Below, one piece after another: positions 49,701 to 62,215 of a DNA stretch of 64,000 nucleotides (within the stretch, counting starts at the first letter, position 1; each line of letters starts with the position of its first letter). Source of the stretch: Alisma plantago-aquatica (lineage: Eukaryota; Streptophyta; Magnoliopsida; Alismatales; Alismataceae); contig OY856412.1 in the NCBI GenBank assembly GCA_963693085.1, forward strand, positions 1,408,481,694 through 1,408,545,693, given 5' to 3'. The notes beneath the pieces were generated by a model. The model was not told where the DNA came from. It searched no databases and saw only the letters and a program-made list of their open reading frames with translations. The position numbers and the translations under genes are program-made.

Positions 49701-51419
49701 GTGGAGGAATGGGGGTAGTAGAAGCCACACCTCCCCCCAAGATTAGGATCCATGTCCAATTATGCATAGCTATATATGAGGGTGAAATGTTACATATGTA
49801 ATGATTTTGGTAATCTGACATTGTAATCATGCTATTTTAGTGGGTTAGAGTGTCTCCCAGTCATTAAGAGGTGTAGGTTTGAATCTAGACTTACAACAAT
49901 TTTCAAATATCAACATGATGAACATGCAATAAATTCAGAAAGCTTTCTAATGCCCTAATGTTACAAGAAAAACTCCAATCCTGAAATAAAAAATGGAACA
50001 AATTCCTTGTCGTATATACATAATTTCCAATCCATGTGTAATTTTGTGAAGCCCTTCATACCCAAATAATTAAAAGAAACCCTCCATTTTGGAACAAAAT
50101 AGAATTTTTTTGACATCTATACATAGTTATCATTTTGCCATTGAAAGATATTGCAATTAGAAGTTTTCTATTAAAGTTATGAGCATGCAATAATTTTAGA
50201 AAGCACTCTCATGCCCAAATGATTTTAAAAAACTATGATGCTAAAAAAAATACTACAAATCTCTTGTTCCATGTAAAAAATTTCATGAAGCCCTTTTCAT
50301 ATCTAAATAACTAAACTTCCATGCTGAAACAAAACTAGTCCTTTAACATCTATATATAATTTTTAGTTTTCCACTAAAAAAGTTGCACCAAGACCTTTGT
50401 GAAGGCAGACCCATATTTAGACTATTGAAGTTTATTGATCTAAAGACAAAATATTTACATGTAAATGACATCAGTATAAATATATTTGTAAATGCAACCT
50501 ATAAATTTTACATGATCCTAAAATAAACATTCGTTGACAAAATTATATGTTGAGTGTATGTGTGTTTTTTCTAAGTAATCTAGTTCCAAAATCCTCAATG
50601 AATCCCATTATTTTCTAGTTAGAATGATTATATAATATATTTAAATCAATGGAATTCAAACAATGATGATGTGAAACACATATTTTCTTGAACAATTAGA
50701 AGAAATCTTACCCTATTATTTCTTATTTCATAAAAACATCTTATCTTTCTTTGGTAAACCAAGCTCTTGTACTGCTTTTTTATTTTTTGTACAATGTCTA
50801 TCTGTACACTTACCCTAACAATCTCTCACCAAAGTCAAAGAGAAACCTATACAAGACAGATCTTAAGCAAAATCGATCAGTCTAAAAGGAGTAAAAGAAA
50901 AAGAATAGAACTCAAACTCCCAAAAGAAGAGACAATTGAAAGAGGACCACCCAGGTTAGTAAGCATATCAACCAAAGCCAGCACGATAATCTCATTAAAT
51001 GGAGGAGGCGGTTCATATGATCAAGAAATGAGAAACATCCCAGGTTTAAAAGAAGACCATCATAACGTAAGAATCCAACTCAGCCAATAGGATACATCAC
51101 ATTATTCTAAGAATTTTAAAAGTATGAAGTCATGAAAGATGATCTTGAATAGTAGAGAAGCATCTCTAATTCAAAAGAAGACCACACAAACTTCATAAAA
51201 GTAGTCTCAGAAGTTTCCATCTCAATAGTAGCAAAAGCATGAATTGGGAAACAAGACAACTGAGATAAAAGCTCCAAGCAAAACCAAGGAAGACCATGAA
51301 AACAAAACCCAAGAATCCATCTTAGCCAGCAAGATACATCACAACTACATATAGGAATCTTCAGATAAATTTGATTGAGAAAATTCATACTACAAAAACT
51401 CAGAAGGATCAGGAAAGAA
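49701..51419. other. No supported gene
   Basis: A 107-codon frame at 50767-51090 has no recognisable features. The part closest to 51400 may be the decayed 3' end of the LINE relic that follows, but I cannot show it. Confidence 0.45.
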
Positions 51420-52470
51420 CGATGACCATTCTAAGAATTCAACATTCTGAAGTCACTGAAGGTAAACTCCCAAATCTTATGATGAGGAAGTTCTTTATCA
51501 CTGTGAACTCTAGTGTTTCTTTCTTTCCAAGTCCAATGTAATCTGTAAAGACTACGTAAGTGACTACCGAATCACTTTTATCTTGAAAATGAGTAAGATC
51601 CTCCAAATGCTCAGGTATAGACAGAATGTGATCAAAATCCATGTTCCAAATAAATCTAGCAAAATTGTAGCTGAACATATAGTGTGTTATACTTTCCTCA
51701 CTTTTCCGACACATAAAATAGAACAAGGGGGTATAAATACCTATCCATCTCACAAAATAATAAGTAGAAAGTCAGATATGTCTAGTTTTCGAAGCATGTA
51801 TCTGAGATCTTCTTAGCACTTTAGATTTCCAAAGCCATTCAAAATAAGGAATGGATGGGTTTTTTCTTCTGATCTCACTCGATAAATATTTGGTTTTAAC
51901 ATGCTCTTTCCCCATAAATAATGATAAGGCCCACTTGTGTTGGGTAATCAAGAGATAAGATCGTTAAATTCTTTATGAAGCCTGGTGTTATCCAGAACCC
52001 AATGACCATACTTTATGAAGGAAATTAGGTTGCTATGATTTCTAAAAAATGATTTGATGGTGCTCTATCTACCAAGACAACTAACAAAAAGAAAGGATCA
52101 TAATGTTCAAGTATCATTCCATACAGAGTTAAAGTTGTCATTGATAACACTATAGCTAATATAAGGCTTTAATCTGTCTCGCTCATATATAATTTTTTTG
52201 AGATGCCAAAAAAATTGTTGTTTTCACTCATCTTCCAGAAGGGGTTCTTAGTAAAATACTTTTTGTGTAACCACTTAATCCACAAACTGTCTTTCTTGCT
52301 ATCTATGTTTCAACTGTGATACATGATGGCTGCCAAATTCATATCTCTAATCCTTCGCACACCTAGACCACCTTCAAATTTTGGTCTAGTAGTCATTTAG
52401 ATAAGCTTGACCTATTTAATATTCTTTTCCTATATCATACATGTATTATCAAGTTTGAAATTATGGTAAG
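51420..52470 (-). mobile_element. Old LINE relic (3' part of ORF2)
   Basis: On the minus strand, 52400-52220 reads RPKFEGGLGVRRIRDMNLAA, then KKDSLWIKWLHKKYF. This is the conserved stretch after reverse transcriptase in plant LINEs. At about 51715-51640 a zf-RVT-like segment follows (FMCRKSEESITHYMFSYNFARFIWN). Frames are broken and the DNA is as AT-rich as its surroundings, so it is far older than the LINE at 41-47 kb. Confidence 0.75.
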
Positions 52471-53115
52471 ATTGGCTTAGTATATTCACTTTCCCTCTAT
52501 ATCATGCATCAAAGGTATAAGCTTGAAATCATGATCTTGGAATAAAAATATCTTTCGATCATAGATTACATGATTATAAAATATATTTGTTAACCTCAAT
52601 TCTTCAAATTTTTTTGTTTTAGTTTGGTGATAATTCAGAATATGCGGTGAAGCCCTAATATTAGAGAATGTAAAACAACCCCTTCTTTAATGATGAAATC
52701 CTAATTTGATGTTGAACTTACTAATGATGTTGATTGGGATAATTCCATTAATTAATGATAAGAAAATAGGATATCACCTTACATAGGTTAGTAGGTTAAA
52801 GGTGAAACCATGAATAATACCCTCTCAACTTTATATGTGTGGATGAAACCCTATTTCTTAGGGTAATATGGGATATAAGTCCTTAAACAAAAATTATGTC
52901 ATGTTATGAGTAAGACAATCAATGATGCTCCAACCCATTGTGGTGTGGGTAAACTATAGATGATCTAAATCCTAAGATGACAACTAAGGGTGCATGCATA
53001 ACTATAATAGCCTGGCTACTAGAAGGGGTGGCCTAGAGATAATAGACTCCTTGATCACCTTATGTATGATATTAGTTGAATTTTGAGGGGGAAATTCCAT
53101 ATAAGGTAAGGTGAA
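52471..53115. other. No gene seen
   Basis: Unassigned AT-rich sequence. Confidence 0.45.
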
Positions 53116-56100
53116 TGTGATGACCCCCATTTTAGGGTTTTGAGACCCAATATGATATTCTAGGACCATGAATGGTGTATAGGTGGTTTAACTCAATTGA
53201 GGAAATGGTCATCCAATTTTGAATCATTTTTGCCTTAAAAGATGTGATTAAAGATGTGACTGGTGATCAAGATATTAAATTCAGTTCAATTATGATATAA
53301 ACCTGTGTTTTTAGTCAACTTGGAAACTTATGAGGCCAAGGTACCCATTAAATACTATCCATGAACCCAGGTGGTATAGTGGTGGACCTTGAGATTATTA
53401 GGACCATGAAATTTCTTTTGGGATCCCTTCAATGAAGATTTGATGATTAAATAAAATATTGTTATGGCTTATACATCTAATTGTAAGATGGTTTGAAGAA
53501 TTTTATTGTATGACTAAATAATGGATTTTATTTTACAAGATTAGGGAGAAGATAATTTAAGATATTACGAGTTTATGTCTAAAACTTCATCATGATTGGA
53601 TGTTCCTACTACAAAATTTAAGGATTGGAAGTCTTTGGTATTCAATTTAAATGTTCTCCAAAACTTATTTGTTCTTTATCTAAAAGCTATTGTCATGTGA
53701 TGATGCATGTCACACGAGATTAGCTGTATGTGATCCACTGAGGCCCTAACTCTACTATCTTTAATAAATAGGAAGTAGGTGCTGACATCGAAGACCTAGC
53801 ATGCATTTGATTCATGGAGATATTTTTTGGGACTTTGAATTGTTCCACTAGATCTGCAAGGCTAGGAACTACCCTAGGACCTCTCATATATTGCCTAAAG
53901 CTAAGAATTTGATAAGATCTAGAACTCAATAGTCTATTTATTTCTCCATCATTGCTGGAAACAACAAACCCTAGAGATTGACAGATTCATCCAAGTGCCT
54001 CAGTAGTGTCCGGGTAAATCCCCTAGCTTAATGATTGTCATCATCCCTTCTCGATCGTTATCAAAAGAGGATACGACCTATGCTTGAGGCTGCACTGGTT
54101 GTTCAAAAGTCTTCCCTATGGTTGACGAACACTAGCATGGAGGGGAGGTAGGGTGGAGTTGGATTAGGAGCTTTAGACACCTGCACTACCTGCAAAAAAC
54201 CTCCACCCAATTCAAAAGAAGTATTTAGATATTCCTAAGGTCTCAGGAGCTAGAGTGAAGCTCCTAGACAGGTTTGCATAGGACTGTAGGTTGTACATGA
54301 TGATGTTGAGGTTGGAGGCTTAAAGACAGAAGGAGAAGAGAGGAGTCTAAGGGGAGGGTGTAGGGACTTAGTACCCTTGCTACCTGAAACCCCAAGATTC
54401 ACTGAATATGGCACCTTATCCTTTAGGCGATAAGGTCACAACCGCTGTGCATGCCTCACCACTTCATTGTGGTGGAGCTTCCCTAGAACAAAGGATGCTC
54501 TCATGGATCATGAAAGGGGGATAGGAGGAAAGTAGGTTGGCCTAACAGGTAGGTCCTTATTGAACAACATTCATTACCACAGTGGATCTGATATCATCCT
54601 CGGACCACAAAAGGCTGGAGCTCAACAAATATCTTTCCATGAGTTGAGATGCAACGATGCACAAACAACGAGGAATAGAGGAACAAGAACAAAGATCGAG
54701 GAGGAGAAGGTGAGGCTAGTCTAGCAGCCAAACCAACTACCTAATCAGGTGAGAAGTGGTTGGCCCATCCTGAGCTAGTAAGGGAGTTGTCAGTCCCCCC
54801 TGTAGTAGTTGGCGATAAATCCCTCTCCGAAGATCCTCCTTTGAGGCAGCAATCGCACATCAGAGGAGTGTGGGATTCCATATCGCGTGTGAGAGTGGGA
54901 GGACGAGTCCTCTAGTCCAAACCAGTTTGATTTATTAGATAAATCGATTGATCTGACAATAAACCAAACTAGCCACGAGTGCAAACACATGAGTTGAGCT
55001 TGCCAGCATTGGCCAATCAACAACCGCCACCTCAGGCAATGGCAAAGGTAAAACATTATTGATATCTAGAAAATGACATGTTCTTAGAAAATGCCTAATA
55101 AATAGATTCCTTGACCTAATAATTCTTTAAAAATAATATCACCTTTATTACTAGACTCCTAGATCAGGCTTTTGTAGCACATTGATGATGGTTTATAATG
55201 TAAATAATAATATACCACTTTATAGTTTGTTTAAATGATATAATTAGTATATGATGAATATTAAATCTGAGAAAAATCATTCTAAACTCTAATATCATGC
55301 TCTAACCAAATATAAACTATAATCAGATTATTATGCCAAAAGATTAGGTCTTTCTTCATTAATGACTAATTAGATGGTTTAAACCTCATATTTATTATCG
55401 AAAATAGACCAAGCATCATAAAATTACAAAAATTGAACCAGACCTAAATAATGACCTCTAGATTAGTAGAAAATATCAGAGGCTAGTTAAGATGAGTTTG
55501 AACCTAGGTTTGGATAAACCCTAGTCTGGACCCAATATACCGTTAATAATGGTGAATATTTTGTTAATGATGATTAATTATTATTAATCAAGTGATGACC
55601 AGATATCTAATGATTAGTGATAGGATAAGAATCTATAAACTCAGGTATGTGGGTTTATTTAATTACATGACTTTGTTTTTCTTGGTTCAATTATGATATC
55701 TATGTATGCTCTTTTATTTGCAAATATTAGATGTAGAAATACTATCAGTACTCGGTGATTTTTTACTTTAAACATTAATTAAGAGTAGATTTTTTGAGTT
55801 ATTTAAAGTGCTCCTTATCCCCCTTATGAGGGAATGTATTAATGTTGACTAGTACACCTCCCTAGAGCACACGTTGTATGAGGAGTTTCCCAGAGTACTT
55901 GGTACACGGGATAGGGTCCAACATATATGTTTGGTACTAGACCACCTTGATAATGCAACTCATCTAGACAAATGAATAAAATTGTTGTATTTCTCCTATT
56001 AAATAACTGTTTTCTATGATATTCCTTTCTTTTGCAAATCTTTTCAAATTATGGAAGGCATAAATATATGCATCTTTCTACTCATTCTCGACTCATTTTG

Positions 56101-56442
56101 TTAATTTGTTTTTTCACATAAGTTTTAGGTTCAGAGCTAGCATGGGAGAAAAGATAGAAAGTGAGCAACGTTCAGGCTATACCTATTGTGTAGATCCTAA
56201 TTAGCATATATGTTCATAGACTTGTTAAACTTTCTTTTAAATTATGTAAATGCAAGTTGTAAAATTCATGTTGTAAATATAAATGTTGAATGTTGAGATT
56301 CGTGATGGTGTGTGTTATGGTTGTATGTTCATGTATGTGTATGTCTCTTCCGCATCGCTCTTTGATACTTTTAGTTAATGTTGTCGGTTTTGTCCTCTTG
56401 GGCCTTCTAAGTCAAGAGATGGCAAAATCTGGGGACATTACA
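53116..56442 (+). mobile_element. Possible gypsy LTR (3.3 kb)
   Basis: Starts TGTGATGACCCCCATTTTAGGG and ends TCTGGGGACATTACA, which are typical gypsy LTR ends with the CCCC/GGGG inverted pairing. No coding region is supported inside. No target-site duplication or intact primer-binding site was found, and a gag fragment lacking its N-terminus follows immediately. This suggests a deletion at 56443, or that the end match is chance. Confidence 0.4.
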
Positions 56443-57111
56443 AGAGAGACCATCCCAATTCTCCTACATCAAGAAAGACAATGCCCATAGTCCTCAACAA
56501 CACCGTTTTCATCAACAAAAATCAATGAGGAACAAACTGCCAATGGGAAGTAATCCACTAGGCTTCAACAAAAATGTCAAGCAGAATATCAATAAGCAAC
56601 AACAACCCCAACCAACATCCAATTTTAAATCACTTCTAGAGAATTTTGTTTTAACTCAAATGAAGCAAAATGATGAGTTCCAACAAGAAGGAAAGTTTAT
56701 GAAGGTTTCCATTCACCAATTATCTTCTAAGGTGGATGGAATCACCATTCATGCAAGAATGCTAGAAAATCAAATTTCCCAACAAGATCTTTCCAACCAA
56801 AAAAGAACTAAGGATCCTTACCTAGTCAAGCGGAGATGAATCCTAGAGAAACATGAAAGTGATTGACTTTGAGGAGTGGAGATGTTATTGGAGGATCTTC
56901 TTCACCATCAAAGAGAAAATCAGATGAAGTCTTTAATACCAATGAAGATAATGAAACTAAAGCTCGGAGGGAAAAAATCTACAACATATGCTCCATAAGA
57001 GAATTCATCAAGCAAGAAAAAGGTCCCTTTACCACATATTTTGCCAAAAAGAAAGTTGATATCAAATTCTATAAATTTATAGACATTCTAAACAAGCTCT
57101 TGATGCACTGA
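56443..57111 (+). pseudogene. Athila-like gypsy gag fragment
   Basis: Gag C-terminal part of a Ty3/gypsy element. Gln/Asn-rich sequence leads to SSKVDGITIHARMLENQISQ, then a stop near 56837. In another frame MTLRSGDVIGG (56863) follows, then KARREKIYNICSIREFIKQ and FAKKKVDIKFYKFIDILNKL, ending at 57111. The coiled LExQISQ and TLRSG segments are hallmarks of the Athila/Ogre gag-protease junction. The N-terminal capsid part and all of pol are missing. Confidence 0.75.
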
Positions 57112-58605
57112 ACATGATGTTTATTATGGATTTTTGTGTACTTATTAGACATTTTGGTATTATTTGTGCATTATTTATCATCATTAGCATGTGACACTTA
57201 ATTGCATCAAAAACATGTATTTATAATGTTCCTAATAGATTCATTATTATTTGGGTTCTTATGTTCATTTTTATGGAATTTTAGGTGAATCTACAAGAAA
57301 CTACACAGATCGGTGCTACTGACCTTCCTGTTGATGGTACCGACACTTGACCGAAAAGGAACAAGTGAAGTCAAGAAAACTTGGCAGTACCGACAAAGGA
57401 AGTCAGTCCTATCGACAACCTTATAGGGAGGATTTAGAAAATCTAGAGAAATATCAGTACTATCGACATCAAATCTGTAGTACCGACAACATCACAGAGA
57501 CCACAACTAATTGGGGATGTCGATACTACCAACACCCAATTAGTAGTACCGACTCAGGGATCAAGCTAGATCAGAAATCACAATTAATATGACGATTTAC
57601 AACTAATGATGCCCTAAGTCTATGTATGACTCAGGGGGAGTCTGTCCAAACCTAATTATCATGTCCAATGCAGTTGTGTGAAATAGGAGAGCAGAGTAGA
57701 GAGAAATGAGAGGAGAAAGCAATGTTCCTGGCGGTTTTTGCATTTCTGGCGGCCCAATTTGTAGTCGTAAGATGGAAAATCACTACATTCGTCTAGAGGA
57801 ACCTTCCATACTGTCTTTCTCCAGGGGTTTTTCCTTGTTCTTGATGTCTTCTTCCTTATTTTCTTCCATTTCTATGTGTAAAGCAACTAAAATCATGCAG
57901 GGCTAATCCCCTTGTTCCTTAGGATCCGTGAGTAGTCTGGTTTTGCATGGTAATTGATAATTATCATTTAATATACATGTTTCTCTTAATTTCTAGACAT
58001 AAATCTATGAGAACATCATGAATTATCTGTGCTTAATCATCATAGGTAGTTGTTTAGACCGTTCATTGCTTCAAGAAAGGGATTAAGGGTTGGAAAACTC
58101 ATAGATTTACACATTTTATGTTGTACGTTGATAAAGTGTTTACAAATATGAAGAGAATAACCCAAAGATTTTGGTAAAAGCACCTAACTAATCACACAAT
58201 TGCTACAAGAGTGGGACTAGTATTAGGATAGGTGGTGAATTATGCTACAAGAGTGAGTAATTCTTGCTACAAGTCTCTTTGTTCAGGGTTAGGAGAGATT
58301 AATATAAATGCAATGATGTAAGCCGTGGAGAAACCACAATCCTAAGGAATACATTCCACTTGTGATCACAACCAATAATCTTAGTTTTAATTCTTGCAAA
58401 TTACTCATTAATTAAACCAATTTACTCTTTTTCATTGGTCTAGCTGATTGAGTCATTGTTAGTAGTAGTTTTTGGGTACATGATTTCCCCATGTTCGATA
58501 CCCGAGCCTCTTTTGGCCTATATTACATTAAGATGTGCACTTGCATTTTTGACATGTAGTTTACGCACATCAAGTTTTTGGTGTCCAACACTACAAGTGC
58601 TACAA
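57112..58605 (+). mobile_element. Athila-like LTR region with ACCGAC boxes
   Basis: Non-coding. Between 57309 and 57560 there are about eight CGGT/ACCGAC boxes, for example GTCGATACTAC and GTAGTACCGAC paired near 57517-57553 with one mismatch. The right part (about 58250-58585) recurs inverted in the copia 3' LTR. The left boundary is unclear. The right end leads into a degraded primer-binding site. Confidence 0.5.
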
Positions 58606-58836
58606 TTGGCCGCTCTAGGACACAATTTTATTTTTATTTTTTCTTAAATAAATCTAATCTAAATTCTAAATATTTATTTAACCACTAGTATTGTTTTCTC
58701 ATGGATTTCAAAAAGTTCAGGTACTGGTGCATGGTGAAAACAAGAAGCATCGATTACAGAGCCTCTTTGACATAGAGTGCATTTTAGGAGGATTTCTTAC
58801 ACAGAGCGCAAGAGTATAATGGTTCTACACCATGTT
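58606..58836 (+). other. Degraded primer-binding site, leader and gag start of an Athila-like element
   Basis: TTGGCCGCTCTAGGACACAATTTT near 58606 (read as TTGGCCGCTCTAGG then ACACAATTTT) resembles the TTGGCGCC-type primer site of Athila elements. An ATG at 58731 opens MVKTRSIDYRASLT before a stop. The element is then cut by the Sirevirus-like LTR at 58837, and the rest may lie beyond the window. Confidence 0.4.
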
Positions 58837-59573
58837 TGAAAACTACTAGAGGGGGGGGGTGAATAGAGTTTTATAAAGATTTTAATAATTATTTAAACTC
58901 AAACAACCACAATGAAAATATTAGACAAGGAGACACATGGTTTAGAGTGGTTCCAACTATAGCAAATACTATAGCTGTCAGTCCACTACCAGGTTGCTTA
59001 CCCAACCGGGATTTGAAAAGAAATTTATTTTATTATCTCGCAAGGACTTTACATAAAATACAATTTCTTTTCCCAAACCCTTCAAGCAGCCTTCACCTAG
59101 AAGTAATCGCCCAACCTTGAAGCAGCCTTCCCTTGAAGTAGATGCACCAACTCCCGTTGCACCAGCCTTCTGAAGCAGCTTCCCGTGCGATAGCCTTCTT
59201 GAAGTAGCTTGAAGTCCCCTTCTCCACCTGAGAAGTCAACCCTCTCCGATCCGCAGCCTCCAACCCTAGGAGTAGCAAGGAGAGTACAAAAGATACAAAG
59301 GAACAAGAAAGAAAACAGAAATTACAATACCGTTGTAAGCACAAGGCTTGATTTTCCTATATCAAGTGTTTAGATCTCCTAACCAATGTGTATGACAATG
59401 TGATTGTAGTGGATAGGAGATACTAGCCTATAGGACACGAAATGGGAGCAATAGGAATGAATGGCAAGTGTAGGAATTGCTCTATTGCTCTAAAACAGAT
59501 TGCAAGTGAGTATTCAAGCTCAAGTATAGCACAAGTATAGCTTGGATGTGTTTTGGTGTCCTAAGGCATGTCC

Positions 59574-59581
59574 TATTTATA
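59574..59581 (-). promoter_or_regulatory. TATA box of Sirevirus-like LTR
   Basis: The minus strand reads CCTATAAATAGGAC. The four palindromes lie 135-330 bp upstream of it on that strand. Confidence 0.65.
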
Positions 59582-59715
59582 GGAGTGGCCTATGGATACT
59601 TAAGGACGTTTTGGACAACTTCTAGGGGCTTCTAAGTGCTTAACTAGCCGTTAGATATAAGTTAGGTGCTTTAGTAACGGCTAGTTACTTTATTCTGCAG
59701 TTGCTGTCAGAGACC

Positions 59716-59907
59716 ATCTCGGTCGACAATTTGTCGACCGAGATACCTACTCGGTCGAAGTTTTGTCGACCGACAGGCTCTCTGGATCAACGTTCATTTG
59801 CAACTGCCAACTACCTTGTCAGCTGTGTCTAACGGCTACTTGGGTCATTCTCGGTCGAGAAGTTTGTCGACCGAGAGTGTCTCGGTCGAGGAGTGTGGTC
59901 GACCGAG
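59716..59907. repeat. Four TCGGTCGA/TCGACCGA hairpins in U3
   Basis: 59716-59744 has perfect 12-bp arms (ATCTCGGTCGAC and GTCGACCGAGAT, 5-nt loop). 59751-59773 has 8-bp arms, and 59850-59875 and 59881-59907 have 9-bp arms. Loops differ in sequence and length (5-9 nt) while the stem is constant, so the paired stem or its two half-sites are what is preserved. Confidence 0.9.
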
Positions 59908-60257
59908 ATTGACTCTGTTTTCAATCTTTTAATTAACCACTAAGCATGTGTATGAGTGTGCATATGTGATCCTATTTGAAGGGGATGACCTATCTAAGTG
60001 TGGTGATTATCTAGGAAGATCCAACGCTTGATTTACATGCAATCTAAGTACTTGTACATTATATATTTGTACAAGTTTTTACAACAGTGATTACATTGCA
60101 TGGAAATATAAATATGTAAGCTTTTTGGATTTTCCCTAGTTGCTTTGTCATCCACCTTAATCCTGCACACTCAAGTAGCACGTTAGATCAACAAGAATGA
60201 AATGTTTGTCATCATCGAAACAAAGGGATTTATCATAATGTCCAATTTATCCAACAA

Positions 60258-60270
60258 TCTCCCCCTTTTT
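60258..60270 (-). promoter_or_regulatory. Polypurine tract of Sirevirus-like element
   Basis: The minus strand reads AAAAAGGGGGAGA directly before the LTR start TGTTGG. This is the usual copia plus-strand primer. Confidence 0.85.
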
Positions 60271-62161
60271 GAAGATGACAAACATTTCCTAAAATATGAA
60301 ATAAGGAAATATAAAGCATGTGAGTTTCATACCTGAAGATTACCTTTTGTAGCCATTCTTGTTTTACAAGTGAGTGCTGGCCATCAAGATGAAACTCATT
60401 TATATTTATATTTTTGATTTTATATTCTTTCTCCCCCTTTGTCATTTCAAAAAGATATCCAGGTTAAACATTCTATTTCTTCTCCCCCTTAATTTTATAT
60501 TAAGCTCCCCCTTAAATAGATATCCTATAAGGAACATGGATTTATGTCTAATTTATCCACAATTTGTTTCTCAATCATTTGCAAAGGATGTTAAGCCTTT
60601 ACATGATATGAGATTCCCTTAAGCTTATGATGAATGTATATTTATTTCTCATCTATCAAGGGATGATAAGCCCTAAATTAAATGAGAGTCCTTTAATCTT
60701 AGAGTACATAAAAAAAATGTCTCCAACCAAAACAAGGGATGTTAAGCCCTGATTTGTTTAGAGAGTTCCTTTAAGAGCAAGATATATCATTTTGATGAAA
60801 TTCTTTTTCATACAAATTACTTTTAAGAATCTGAAGGTCATAACAAACTCCAAATGATGTTAACAATGTTTTTGTAAGCTTCATAATCAAAATAATCAAA
60901 TTTGTTTTTATAAGCTCCCCCTTAATCTTATAATTTAAGCAATTTAAGGCTTTTAAGGTCACAAATGATAAATTTTTGATTTTGACCTTTATCAAAAATA
61001 TACTAAGATTAAGTTCAATAAATTGATGTCCAAATAAGCATTTTGTCAAAGCTTATTTTAGGTCGCCCTTGACTACGACCATAGCGCCCCTTGGTCAATT
61101 TTAATTTTAACCAAGAGGCAAATTCTGCAGATTTCCAAGATAAACATATGTGAAGTATAATTTCTGCAGATAGCTATAAATATCAATTTGAAGCACATTA
61201 AGATATACCCATACAAACTTAATATGAGCATCATTAGTGAAGTCTTTGCATGTTTTACATTCATTGTAAATGATGTTTCATATGCTTATGGGTACAGAAA
61301 TATCAAATCATTTCTTCTTATACCCTTATCATAAGATTCTTTTAGAAACATATATTTTGAAAGCAAGATTAATGTCTTTAAAGTCAAGATGTTTGCTTTT
61401 GATTTCTTAGAACAAGCAAATAGATAAAAATATTAATATTTTGTTATAAGAGGCACCGTTTGGCTTGCCATAGCAACATCTTCATCACAAGCTGTGTCCA
61501 CAATTATTATCTATTATGTCACGATGCTTTTAAGCTAATGACATTTGCAATTATCCGAATCACAATGATCATTCATGATTTGTATATATGAATCAAAGCT
61601 TATTTTAAACCAATGAAACATAATGATCATGATGAAGCATGTTAAGTGATACTCAATATGAAAACATTTTCTTAACAATGAAAGCATGATTAATATCTCA
61701 AGTCTTTTTAAAGATATCAATTTGAGAAATTTTGTAACATTGTGTTCTTTGTAAGCATTTTTAATAGTCATATCACCAATGAATTATTTTGCTTGCTTAC
61801 CATCAAGACTCACGCATGCAATTATCATTATCTATTTGTGTTAACACAACAACATGCTTAATGATGAAATAGTGAAAGCATGTCCAATAGAATGATAATT
61901 TCATGAAATACAGTGATTGTAATCATTTAAACTAAATGTCATAACCCATGATTTCTATCTAGATAGATGCTTTAAAGAAAATCATGTAAAACATTATAAA
62001 ATAGGGATTTCTAAACTTGATTTTCAACTTAGAGAATAATGTCATTTACATTCAAAAAGATCTTCAACTTGTTTTGTAAAATAGTCATTAACAACAGATA
62101 GATAGCCATTGATCAATCAGTTGTTCAGTAATTTCACTGCAGATTGAAATCAGTGACCAGT

Positions 62162-62215
62162 TCGGTCGACGATTTCTCGACCGATTGACTGCTCGGTCGA
62201 CGATTTCTCGACCGA
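62162..62215. repeat. Two internal TCGGTCGA/TCGACCGA hairpins
   Basis: 62162-62184 and 62193-62215 both have 8-bp arms TCGGTCGA and TCGACCGA and the same loop CGATTTC. They use the same stem as the LTR hairpins and lie about 310 bp downstream of the gag stop on the element strand. Confidence 0.9.

Larger units (their letters stand above)
58837..60256 (-). repeat. Sirevirus-like 3' LTR
   Basis: Minus-strand reading starts TGTTGGATAAATTGG (60256) and ends CTAGTAGTTTTCA (58837), 1420 bp. A G9 run lies near its left end. Its U3 part holds four palindromes upstream of a TATA box. Short open frames near 59093-59344 recur in the other LTR only because the LTR itself is repeated. Confidence 0.9.

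Noticed and set aside
49254..49830. Tyr/Ile/Val-rich open frames up to 149 codons
   Set aside because: They are translations of a TA/TG microsatellite on both strands.
50767..51090. 107-codon Lys/Arg/Ser-rich frame
   Set aside because: No recognisable domain; antisense to the probable downstream part of the old LINE relic.
59093..59344. Repeated small frames in both Sirevirus-like LTRs (also 63777-63990)
   Set aside because: They recur only because the LTR is repeated, and they have no domain features.
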